This document shows, one piece after another, positions 38,201 through 50,200 of a stretch of DNA of 64,000 nucleotides. The DNA is taken from the NCBI RefSeq assembly GCF_030936135.1, contig NC_082613.1, forward strand, positions 7,812,001 to 7,876,000. Direction: 5' to 3'. Position numbers and translations under genes: made by a program. Below the pieces are notes generated by a model, which was given only the letters and a program-made list of their open reading frames with translations, was not told the origin of the DNA and searched no databases. Position 1 is the first letter of the stretch; every line of letters starts with the position of its first letter. The DNA is from Gavia stellata. Taxonomy: Eukaryota > Chordata > Aves > Gaviiformes > Gaviidae.

Positions 38201-41200
38201 TGTGTGTCATCTACTCATGGCACATACTGCTGTAAGTGTAAGTAATTTTGTTTAAGTTTTCTTCTTAAATCATAATCAAAGATAAATTATTGTCTTTGGG
38301 AACTGGTACTGCAATCCGAGAAAGGCTATTTCTTCAGTGTAAACAAGCTCTTAAAATTCTTCCAGCTTATACTCTTTTGAATTGGGATGAATCAAATTCC
38401 TGAAGAAACCTGTACAGATACAGTGATGCTGAGAACACTTTCATGCCGTGTTTGTTCATGATGTACTAATTTACTGTACTGCTGAAACACTTTGATTGTA
38501 ACCTCTTTTAAACAAATCACAAAACCCCACTGATTAAGTCTCAATGTTTTTTCCACTTTCTCAATATTTGTTCAAAATAACCCCAGAACGCATCAGAAGA
38601 AACAGAGATCGTAAGCAGTGAAAAAGCAGACACATCTTTAGAAGCTGTGGCTCCTGACAAAGACGAGAGTAAGAGCCCAGAAACCGCAGAGGTGAAACCT
38701 AGAAGAGAAGAAAGTAAAACCCCCAAAGCCAACCTGAGGAAGTTTTTTAAGCTGGTAAGCAAAATACTGAATTTCAAGAGTTGAGAGTGATGTGTTCAGT
38801 GCAAGGCTGGGGGTGGTAATTCTTGAAAGCTCTTTTGAGAATAAACGTCTGGAAGAGTGCGGGAGTGCAGCTGTGCCCGTTTCCAGAGGTGTGTGCACAT
38901 CTGGGACCTTGCCCCCCGCCCCGGCCCCCGCGCATTTCGCGTTCTGCATCTCCCTCTCGTGGCTCCTCCGGGAACAGCCCCGGGGCTGCCACAGCTCCCC
39001 GCGCTCCCGGCTCCGGGGGCTCCGCCCCGGCCCTTTTCCCCTGCCGAGGTGGCACAGGGCGGTTCAAGGGCCTTCATCCAGCACGGGTGGTTGCCGCCGG
39101 GGAAGCCTTCAGCTTCACAGACCGCTACCACGGGGTGATGCGAGAGCCGGGCAGATGCTCCTGGAGGAAACCATCGACTATCAGTCACGGCAGTATCAAA
39201 CCTCCCTGCCCCGCACCACGGTTAAGTCCTGTGCGTGCTTCAGGGAGTCAAGTTTTTGGTAGCAAAACTTCTTTTGGCAGCTTACGCCAGGTTAGCCAGA
39301 CCGGCACGTAAAAGGATACAATTGCTTCAGAGATCGCTCTCTGCAGTTACCTGAAAGGGGGTTGCGGAGAGGTGGGTGTGGGTCTCTTCTCCCAAGTGAC
39401 TAGCAACAGGACAAGAGGAAATGGCCTCAAGTTGCGCCAGGGGAGGTTTAGATTGGATATTAGGAAAAAATTCTTTAGTTGAGAGAGTGGTGAGATACTG
39501 GAATAAGCTGCCCAGGGACGTGGTGGACTCACCATCCCTGGAGGTGTTCAAGGAGCGTGTGGACAAGGCATTGTGGGACATGGTTTAATGGGCATCGTGG
39601 TGTTTGTTGGTTGATGGTTGGACTTGATGATCTTACAGGTCTTTTCCAACCGTAGTGATTCTGTGATGTTATGTGTTAGATGGAAAAAATAAGGGCACAA
39701 AGCAGAATCTAATCCTCCTTCCCGGAAGAAGACTGGAGGAAAGAAGGAAACCACTGAGGTGATGATGTGGCTGGTATCATCTTGTGGTTATAGGTAGGAA
39801 GAGCTATCCTGTTGGATTTATGTACAAACAACAGCCAGATGCTATTCCTTAAAAAAGTCTAGAAAAGTGGCCAGGAAAATAATCCAAGTCTAGAACTAAC
39901 ACTTCCCTGATTAAAATTGTAGCAGGATTTATATAGCAACTGATCTATTTTGGCAAGGTCTGCAAAAGTGTATGAAAGATTTCTTATTTTAATCAATGCT
40001 GGTTTATTTTCAGGCAGCTACATGGTGTGGGTGTCAGTAGCTTATACATTAAAATGCGATAAACATAGTTTCTTACAACACAATATAATAAATAGCCTAG
40101 GTTGTCCAATCTGTCTGCTCTCAGGTACATGCTGGTACATACAGCTGTGAACAGTCACATTGTCAATGGGTAGAATTCGTGAGTCAGACCCTAGAAGGTA
40201 CAAGCCTTCCTGATTTATTTTTTATTTCCAAAAGTTTACAGTGTTTCTTTTATTTTCAGTTGTTTATTAGCCTCAGCCCAAACCACGATGGGTGCATTTA
40301 CTTTTTCTTCAGAGTTACTTTACTATGTAGCTACTCTGGTGCATTTGAGGATCTAAGCTAAAATTCTTAGTATCAGCCAAGAACCATGCACCCAACGTGC
40401 CTTTAATTCCAAATAACACTTTACAAAATTAGTCAGTTTGGAAAAACTCAACCTTATTCCTAAATCCAAGGAGACTTGTGGTCATCCTGCATAGAGGCTG
40501 GTCACCGTGGCACATGCTGGGCATGCAGAAGGTGACTCAGGAGCAATGCATATAAAACACTGACGTCTGTGGCAACCATGACTTCAAATCATGTCACCCT
40601 ACCAAAAAAATAGCACTAATTAAAAAAATAAAGCTGTTCCACACCCATCGTAGTCACCATGGAAGAAACAGCTGTGTTAAAAGCAGTAGATGTAACGCAG
40701 CTCTAATCAGAGCAGGGGTTTAATCCAGATTTTGGTGTAGAAAGACAGAACTAGTACATAGGCAAACATCTCCCCACGTGGGAAGCAGAATTGTATTAAC
40801 TGTGTAAGTGGTCTGGCAGCTTTTTGAAACCTTTAGTATTCATATGCTCTACTTTTGGCTATCAATTTCCAAACAGATTGTGGACTATTTTAATACATTT
40901 ATTTTCCTTGAAGTATGTCCCAGGCTGTTTTCTCTGAATAACTTTTGGATTACTGGATCACTGCCATGCTGTTGCATACGATTGGAGCTATAGCCCTACA
41001 GCTTCGTGCCAACCGGTCAATCAGTATTTCTGATTCCTGAGGCAGACAAGAATCTGCCTAAGCCACTGCTAAACAACTAACTTCTGTAAAGCTTTTGAAC
41101 TAGTGGTGAGTGCTGAAAATACATGAAATGTTTAAGACTCCAACATAGGCTTGATTCTCTCACAAGGAAAAGTAGGGGAAGCTCCAGCACTGTGGGGCTG

Positions 41201-44200
41201 AGAGCTGAGATGAGTACTGTAGGGATGCCTAATAGGGCCCTTTTGCTCAGAATAGCTATGCTTGCAACCTGGGTACTGGAAGGTATAATTTCCACTCAGA
41301 AAATGTCCATTTCCACTGTAGTTTTCTCTTGAACCCTACAGTACCAGCCCTACCCTACAGTAACAGCCATAAAGCGGAGGAATTCCCAAGCCAGCTTTGC
41401 AATAGCTAGCTCATGTCCTGGTAGAGGTGTAATTCTGGCACCGTGTTGCTCAGAGCAGAGTAATTTGCACATTTTGGGGGGCTGCCATTTGCAGCCTCCC
41501 CAGTCCTCATGCTAGTGTCACTACTCTGCTGTTCATACTAATGTTAGTTAATTTAAAACTAACTCAGACATACGTGAGTTTACACTGCAGCTCTGGCCAC
41601 AACATGAATGCACATTTAAGGAGCACAGTAAAAGGCCTGATATCAGACCATCCCCTTGTGCTTTCTACCTGTGTGAGGAACTCAATCCTTAGTACCTCTT
41701 ACCTGAAGCACCAGGGATAAAATGATGGCTTCACGTGGTTGCATCTGTTCAACCTCTTTCACTCCCAAACCTGGACAAACCTCAGCCAATGCCTAAATAC
41801 CTTGTGGTGTTCGACCTCCCACAGGTGACACTGGGGCAGGAGGCTCCTGGAGGTGTGAGAAATGCCTTGAAGTGGCATCAGAGCCTGTACAAACCGTGCC
41901 ATCCACGTGATGCAGGTCACTGACTCATCCAGCAGGTCCTCTTGGAGCACTCCTCCTGCCTCGCTGCAGGTGAAGCGAGCCATGAATTCTAAGATTGGGA
42001 TCTTAACAAGCACAGGTACTTATGGTCTCTGAAACAAACCAACTGTGCTTGTTGGTGAGAAGGAACGTGGCAGGACTTCCTCGATAAAACCTAGGCTCCT
42101 GTTTACTGATAGACTTTATTGTTTAGTCTCCGTTCTGGCAACAGATGGATTATTGCTCTGGCTGCTGAAAGAGAGTGACTTTTAATTTTATTAATAGGAT
42201 TGTCTACTGGGTTTCTCTTCTGCCTGTAGAAGATGATCCCCAAGGTATTCTGCTTCTGATAACATCCACAGTTATGTTACACAGGTTAACGACCCAAGTG
42301 CCTAAGAAAAGATAGCTTATCTTCTTAGGAGTCAAGACTGGGACTCCAAAATTAATTTTAATTCTACTTCAGTCTATCATGAGCCTCAGACAGGCAGGTC
42401 AGTTATTGTCCATGTGCTTCAGTTTTGACATATTCTGCTCAGAGAGCACAAGCACAGGCTGATAGCAAGCAGACCTTTAGATCCATAGCACTGTAGTTAA
42501 CACTATTGACACAAGGATAGCCATTGCGAGAACTAGGAGTAATTGACTCAGGAAAAGGCAGTGTGTATCTCAAAGACTGCCTGCTGACTTGCTCAGTACA
42601 AATGTTCCTTCTTATTTGTGATGAATCGTTTGCAATTGCAAAGGTCACCAAAGTAATTGCTGTGGTTAAAATGGGAGAGGGTTAACTAATGCTAGAAAAG
42701 CTATTGGGAAATTATACAAAGATGTAAAGTAACAGTTTAAAGCCCTGTAATTCAGTAAGAGATGAAGAAATACCACTGCTCTTTTATCTAACTAGGCTAC
42801 ACCCACATGAATGTGAAATCCTGTGCTTCCATTTGAAAGTCACTCATGCCTCGTTAATCAAAATCAAATAGCTTTCTTATTTACAAGGTGGGATGCATCA
42901 AACCCAATGCAGATGTCTTGATAGAAATGGCTACACCTGAGCTAGTCATCCCAGGTTCCCTTTAAAGGCACTGAGTAGAGGCGAGCAGGTCTTAGAGCTC
43001 CTTAGGATCTAGGACAAGAGCCTTGAAAGTTCATGCTTTTCTCCATGGAATATAAACAGAGGCAAAGCTAGGTAAGATAAATTCTTTCAGAATGTCTGTT
43101 TTGAGATATTTTGTGGGGATAAGAAGGCTGTAAAATGGCATTTTTAATCACAATAAGCAGAATTATCAACTGTAAACTGAGGCTGTAGCCTTTGTCCTCA
43201 GCTGGGAAGTTGCCTGGCAGCATGGTTGGTCTGAGATAGCATTGAGTAGGGTCTCTGCAAATAAAATGTCCTATTTCTGGATTAATGAAGATGCTCCCAA
43301 GGAAAACATATCTTTCTGGAATAACAAAAAAGGTTATTTCCAAATTGTTTGTAGTGTCTATGTTGGCCCACTTCCTCACGAAAATAAACTTTTACGTAAT
43401 AGTGTTTGTAATCAAGAACAACTATTTTATGTTGTCCCACCTTAATTTTCCTTCATTATTCATAAAAATGTAGCAAATCTATTACCTGTCCGCACCCTCC
43501 TCCATTTAAAGATACACTGATCCACCCTTATTGCCGCAGAAAGCAGAAAACCCTTTCAGGAAGCCTGCAGCAGCAGCAATCCTACATGACCAAAGGCAAG
43601 GATAAAAGGTCAGCAGTGCTCTAGAGAGAAATCCTTGTGATCATCACGTATATGTTTTACTGAGGGCAAGAGGAAGCTTTGAATAGGCAAAGACCTCAAG
43701 GTCTTTACTCTGATATTTATGTTCTGGTAAAAAAAAAAAAAGGGATTACTAAAGATTGGCTAAAGCTGGGGGGGTGTTATTTATTTATTTATTTTTAGGA
43801 AAAAAGGTAACAAAGTGGTTGCTGTTATAGAATAATTTTATTTTTTTTCTGATGGCATTTAAAGACTTACTGAAATAGAAATGCAGATAGATCTTATCTC
43901 ACAGTACATCTTCATACACTCTGGACTAAGTTTCTATCCTGTAATGTTAAGACAGACCACACTGCTTCCTCCCCTCCGTTTCTGCGACCTCTTACACAGA
44001 TAAAGAGTCACGAGCATAAACATGCAAGAGACTGAGCAGCAGCGTGTTCCAGAAAGAGAATTTTTCCCACAATTTGTGACAAATAATGAGTTGTCATGGA
44101 GTGGTTTAGTTTTCTATTATGCTGCTGCTATAAATTGATTTTCTGGGGTTTTGTAGGAAAATCAGAGACTGAAATAGGTCCTTGCAATAACACCATACAT

Positions 44201-47200
44201 AGGATCAAGCTGATACTGCTGTGCTTCAAGTAACAAATCTACAAGCTGCAGAAAACCACAAATCCGCCTGATCTATCTTTAGAACAAAAGTCACATCCTC
44301 TCATTGTTTTCATTGAACTTATGCAATGAAAAATGACATTTAAATTTGGGCACTTTGAAATTCTGGAGTTTATTTTATGCTTTACTGCTAAGCTCTGTAG
44401 CTTATATGGTACTCAGGAGAATACCATGTTGAACCCTCTAACACGCTTTTTAATTAAACATGTACATACTATTCCTTTTGTTTCTTTTATATTACTAATT
44501 GTAACTAAACCTTAATTTAATTGTCACAAATCTTGTCATTTTTTTCTCATTGAGCTAGTTTTGTCAACTAGGTTTTTCTCATTTTTAAATCTAGATAGAA
44601 ACAGGGGGTCATACCTTAAAAAGATATTTCAGAGTTGAGGTTTGCTCTGAATGACCTGCCAGTGCTGCAGCCTCAGGGTCTGCTCTGATTGTCCTGGCTG
44701 GGAAGAGTGGGCACCAAGAAGGGCCAGTACTTAGATGTATAGAGAGAGAAGGCATAAAGTGGAAAGCAAAAATTGTGAAAAATGGATGCGGATGGTAAAA
44801 TATAAAAATATATCCATAAAGCTGAGTGGGTTTTAATTATTCACAGGATATGCACTTAGTATGATCGTTAAATAGAAAGGAAGTCCCACTAGATATTATG
44901 AGACAGATTTGCCTCTGAAAGGCAAGCTAAAGCTCTTTCCTAGAAAACTACGGTGGCAGGGCTGATAGCACTGTCTTGTTTACTGGCTGATGTGTTCTCT
45001 GGTCCACTGAGACCTCATTCATATTTCTCAGGCCTTAATGGGAAAATTGACTTGCAAGAGACAATCACTTCATGTGGAAAAGAACTAGCAAAAACCTGCC
45101 TTGGAGATGTGGGTATTTCAAAAATGTTGGTAGCGTTTCTGAAATGTCTGGTTTGGGTTTAGTGTTGTAAAGAGTATCCTTAAATCAAACCTTGCGTTTT
45201 TTGATTCATGTGTGTTTTCATATTGAATTAATGCCTCGAACAGGAACCCAGTTAGAAGTCCTATAATCCTTTGTTATTTTAGTCAGTCAAGGGTGATGAA
45301 GGGACAACCAGTTCAGAAGAGGTAAATGGCCCAAGCCCCAGTCACCAAGTAAGTGCCTGGATTTTTTCATCTTTTGGTGATGGGTTGCTGTCACCTACTT
45401 CCATACAACTCTAGCTTTTGAAATGTGAAAAATCACTGGAAGAAAAGTGGTACATGCTCCCTGAGATTCATATATTTACATATTCCTGTACTTATCTATT
45501 TATTTTTCCTATTCATATTGTTGAAGAAGATTTTAAAGGGTCACTATCAGATTTTATTAAGAAAATGCTTTTTTCCAGGTGTGTTCCTTTTCTTAAAATA
45601 ATTAGTGGTTTTATGTTCAATTTTATTCCTATCTCTCTTGCTATTATTTTACTTTCTGCATGTACCTTGGCTTAGGCAGTGAAACTAAATACACACAGCT
45701 AGAATAATTTTTACTTTGTTGATTTACTTGTCTGCTAAGGAAAGGATCATTTAGGTGGAAACTCTGTAGAAAAGAAATGAAAGTGAGAATGAAAACCATT
45801 CAGTGCAATTTAACAAAGGCCATGAAAATATTTTTTCTTATTCTGTTTTTGTTTCTTTCTTTCTATGTTCATAAAAGCTAAACCAAAACTTTGTATGTGA
45901 CCTTTACAATTTCATTAGAAATACAAATACTGTTACCTTTTCTGAGAGTCAAACCCTCATCTGTTGCAAGTCAAGATATCCAGAATAATTACATTCAGTA
46001 ATGAGAGATAAAACACAGGTTCTGTGTATAGACAGGGTTTCCTTTAACCTGAGAACAAATCTGAAGCTGTATTGAAAACTGACCTTTCAGAATTTCCTTT
46101 TTTATTTCCTTTTTTTAATTAATAGTAAAATTATTTTCTTACTCTTCCTATCTTCATGATGTCCTGTGATACTAAGGTTAATCTTTATGAATTATTTCTC
46201 TAAAAGCATCCCAAATATGGAAGGTCTTGTTTTGTGGCATTTATTCCTTATTTCTTACAGCAGCTTTGTGAAATGATCTGGGTAAGTGAGTAAAAGTCAC
46301 AGTCCTGGATCTACTTTTTTTATTATTTTAATTAGCAGCCAGTTTCCTTCCATTTTTTTTAAATCAACTTATTAGTCTTCCTTTTTCTCTCACTTGCACG
46401 GGTGTAAATTAGCACAGTTTTACTACGTGGAAGAGCTCAAGGAAGATTGTATCTGCTGATTACTTTTTACTTTTTTGGAATTTCTGTGAAATGATCTCCT
46501 TAAATCATGCTATCACATCTCTGGAATGCTGTGATTCTTCTTTGCTTTTCATCACTGCCATTCTGTAAGCTACAGAAATGCATTACAACACTGATCTAAA
46601 ATCTGCAGAAATTTAGGGGTCTGTCTTTTGCACTTAAAAAGCAGCCTTGGATTAAGGTCTCCTGTAACGTGATGGGGAAAAATACTATCCTGTTAATCAT
46701 TTTTTTTTTTTCTTTTTCAGTGGCACTGTTAATGTTGAGAGAGTAAAAGCAATCTGTCAGGTGCAGATCACCCTTTAGAATAAGAAACATTAACATGTTT
46801 CATTATTCATAGGCTTCACTTGGTATTTCCTGAGCTGTTCCCATCAATATAAAATATGCCAATTTCCTGCCTTTCAAGGTTAATATGAAACACCTCAAAG
46901 AGATTATCTGATTGGATTTTTTTTTTCTTATTTTGCCTGGAAAATGTATTATGAATATTTTTTTAAAGTGTTTTGTTTGACTAACATCAAAGGCCCAAAC
47001 CTGCTCACAGAAATACTCCTGTTGCATCCAGTTCAGATTTGGCTGCTATACTGTAACTATGAGGCACCTACACAATCAAACACGTGTGGTGAGGAAGACT
47101 CGACTCTAATTTTGCACCCTCAGAATAAACCCACAGATTTCACAGAGTGTTAATAAAGGTTAGAAGTTGTTCTGGCACCTTTGAACTCAGACATATCCAG

Positions 47201-50200
47201 TCTCATAGCTGTATTTTGGGTGCTGTGGTTATTTTTGAATTGAATGTGCACATTTGCAGTTGTACCAAAGAGAAACATTTCAAAAGCGACCAAAAGCAAA
47301 GAGAGTAAGAAGGATCTTGTCAAACTAACCGATGGGTTCAGCAACTGAGAGCTTCCCGTCTGATAGTTAAAATGAGTCAGAAAGAAAAAGACAGAATTAA
47401 ATCTGGGTTTATGAAGTTCTGTTCGTCCTTGTGCTCGAGAGCTCCTGCATCACTTGGGCACTCAGAAGTGCATCCAAGCAGGTGTCTCTCCTCAAGCGAG
47501 GTGAACAAGATGCAGGTAGTGTGTGGTGTCTATGCAGCCCCAGGCGACAGCTCTCCTGTTCGCTGACGTTATTGAATTTGCTTTAATAAATTATCGACAC
47601 CCAGATGGTGCCTGCCTGTGGTGTATGGGGCTACCGATCACCTGCATCTCCAGGTTTCATGTGCTGTCTTCACGTATCTCCTGCAACTAGAGCAAAGACT
47701 ATCTACATGACTGTGGTTTTTAAGTCTAAAAGCAAACAAATCCAGATGTAAGCAAACATATACCCGCATACATCTGTCCTTTGGAAAAGGAAATAGTTAA
47801 ATACAAGCACATATTTTGCTGAGGACTTAAGCTAACTGGTCAGGACTAAATGCATTAAATGGTTGCAGGTTCTATAATTTAAATGTGGGGCTTTTTTAAG
47901 ATTAGGTGGGGAAGAAAGGTGAATCAAGTGAAAAAGGCCAGTGGTAATGTTGCTACCCCTTCTCATTCTTGTTTCCCCAAAATTAGAGTTCCTTGAGGGT
48001 TTTTTTAAATAGATATGAGAGGAGGTGTATTTGCATTCTGTTTCTTTAGAGTTTCTGCTTTCAGGTTTTTCTCTGAAATCATGATGTCTAAAAATGTATT
48101 TGTTTTTAATGAAAGCCAACCTTCTCATGTAAGTGTATAATCCCAGGCCTTTAGAAGAACACCAAGTACTTCAAGACTAATGGTAAAATTCCTAAAGTTG
48201 GAAAAATTGCACAGCATTAAGCTCTGGGCTGTTCCCTGAGGGCAGATGTAAGCTTTCCAGCCTTCCAACATGGCAAATTTGTGTGCTATTTTAATTATTA
48301 TGTTAATAAAGAAGGCAGTATGATTTTTTTGCATCAGAAAAAAACCCATTTTCAAACAGATCTCCTAGCAAAAACATATCTAGTCATCTGCTACTCTGCA
48401 AACATTGACAGTTTCATTGTCTTATCCTTTGTTTGCCAGATCTGATTTTTCTCCTGTGAACTTCAAACATATCCCGTACTTCTGAGTTTCAGAATCTTTT
48501 CCTTTACTGTAAATAGGTGCTCTGTCATTGTGTTTGTCTTTGAAATATTTGCTATCTCTTCTTTTGCACTTGTATGTGAAATTTTCTATGATGTTGTGGC
48601 CTTCCATAGCCAAACCCTATGTTGTTAATTTTTTGGTGGAGTGTGGCAGTTTTATAGTGGAGTTGTTTCTATCCTTTGCTTTATGGTGTCTTTTACTTCT
48701 TTTCTCCCCCAAATCTTTCCCTTGCACCTTTTGGGTGCTTTCACAGCCTGGGATGCAAAAGCTGGGGGAGTCTCCGTTGGCAGTGCATGCTTGTGACTCT
48801 GTGCATCTTTCCATGCATGTTCTCTGCTTCCTAAGACAGCTTCAGCATAGACGTGTATGTAAATATATCAAGTCTATGCAAGGATAGTTTGATCTTGCAG
48901 TCTTTGCTCATGTAAGTAATTCTATCAGCTCGCTGGGAGACCTTCCCCAAGTCAAGGCTGTAGGAGTCTGTTGCAAACACAGTAAATGAAAACCTGTTGG
49001 ACAGCAGGATTTCTCCCTGCCAGGTGGCCTTTCATTTTTTAATATATTTATGGATCGCCTTCCAAAATGTTTACATTTCACACTAAAAATAACCATTGTT
49101 TGAAACTGCTTTAGACATTAAACTCCACAGAGAGGCCAGTTGCCCCAGCTGAAAGTGAACCTGTGAGCCAAAAGAGCAAAGAGAGTTCAAAAGACAAGAA
49201 GTCTACAGTGGAGCTGAGCAAGCAGAAAGGCAGCAAACAGGAAACCAGGGAGCAGCCAGACTCCAGGGAGCAGCAAGCAGCCGAGACCGACTCCATCCAG
49301 AACGGAGGAGACGCTTCAAAGGAACCCCCCTTCAAGAAGACAGAGAAGAGGCAGTCACTTGGAGGGTTTTTTAAGGGCCTTGTAAGTCAACTTGATCTTA
49401 TCTTTTCAGTCATTTTTCAGCTGATTTAAGCACCAGCCTGCAAGCTGTTAACCATATGAGATTTGTGCTTGGATGGAGTGCAAATTCACGAGCAGCTTGC
49501 AGGACTAAGGCCAAACAACAGTAAGTTTTTGGGCAAAGGCAAGAAATCTTGGGCCTCAGGGTACTGATTCACAGGCAGGTATGGTTTACTATGGGAGAGC
49601 TATAATTGTTCCCACACCCCTGTTTTAGAGGTTCATGCCTCGGCTACTGGGTTGACTCAACCGTTTCTGCAGCAGGTACTGAACCACCTACAAATTACAG
49701 TGTGTTTATTAAGGAAAAGTGGAGGTGGTGCAGGTTTACCAGAGTAACCTGCCTGCTATGATGGTGGTTCAGCTGCTGCTTCAGAGCAGCTGGGACATCC
49801 CTGCAAGGCAGGAAATCCCTGCAAGGAAAAAAAATCAAGGTAGATGCTGAGTGGGTAGGAACCAGCATAGTGGTCACAAGATAAGCACCTTGTGTTAGCT
49901 CAGTTATAGACTAGTTAAAACAGACAAAAAAAATGCACGTGGTATTTTTTCTTCCTGCTTTTTTTGTTAAATTTGTTAGATTTTGTTAAATCTTACCCTG
50001 AATTTGCTATACCCCCTTCACTGAAACCTGAAATGTAGAAATGAAAGAATTTAGCATACTAAAAATCTGAGTTTCTATAAGGCTTAGTGTTGCTGATGTA
50101 ACTAGTGTTTCCTCAGAGCATTAAATCGATGGAAACTTTTTTTCCCCTTGTCCATATTCAGGGGCCAACATAGAAACAAAAGCACAGGTTAGATCTGGGA

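Larger units (their letters stand above)
30627..38586 (+). other. BCAS1: BCAS1 intron 8 (8 kb)
   Basis: Donor GTATGT, acceptor AAATAACCCCAG. Contains a short perfect hairpin at 31907-31930 and a decayed CR1 3' fragment at about 35505-35622. Otherwise AT-rich, with no recognised gene. Confidence 0.85.
38755..45282 (+). other. BCAS1: BCAS1 intron 9 (6.5 kb)
   Basis: Donor GTAAGC, acceptor TTTGTTATTTTAG. It opens with a CpG-dense stretch (38880-39180), followed by a CR1 3' end (39330-39671). A TTTA microsatellite lies at 43777-43796. No other feature recognised. Confidence 0.85.

Noticed and set aside
38792..39311. Overlapping ORFs of 93-162 codons after exon 9
   Set aside because: Explained by the GC-rich, stop-poor CpG island; open in several frames at once and no recognised similarity.
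39327..39581. Minus-strand ORFs at the CR1 copy
   Set aside because: They lie in the CR1 3' untranslated-type region, antisense to the element; no transposon protein.
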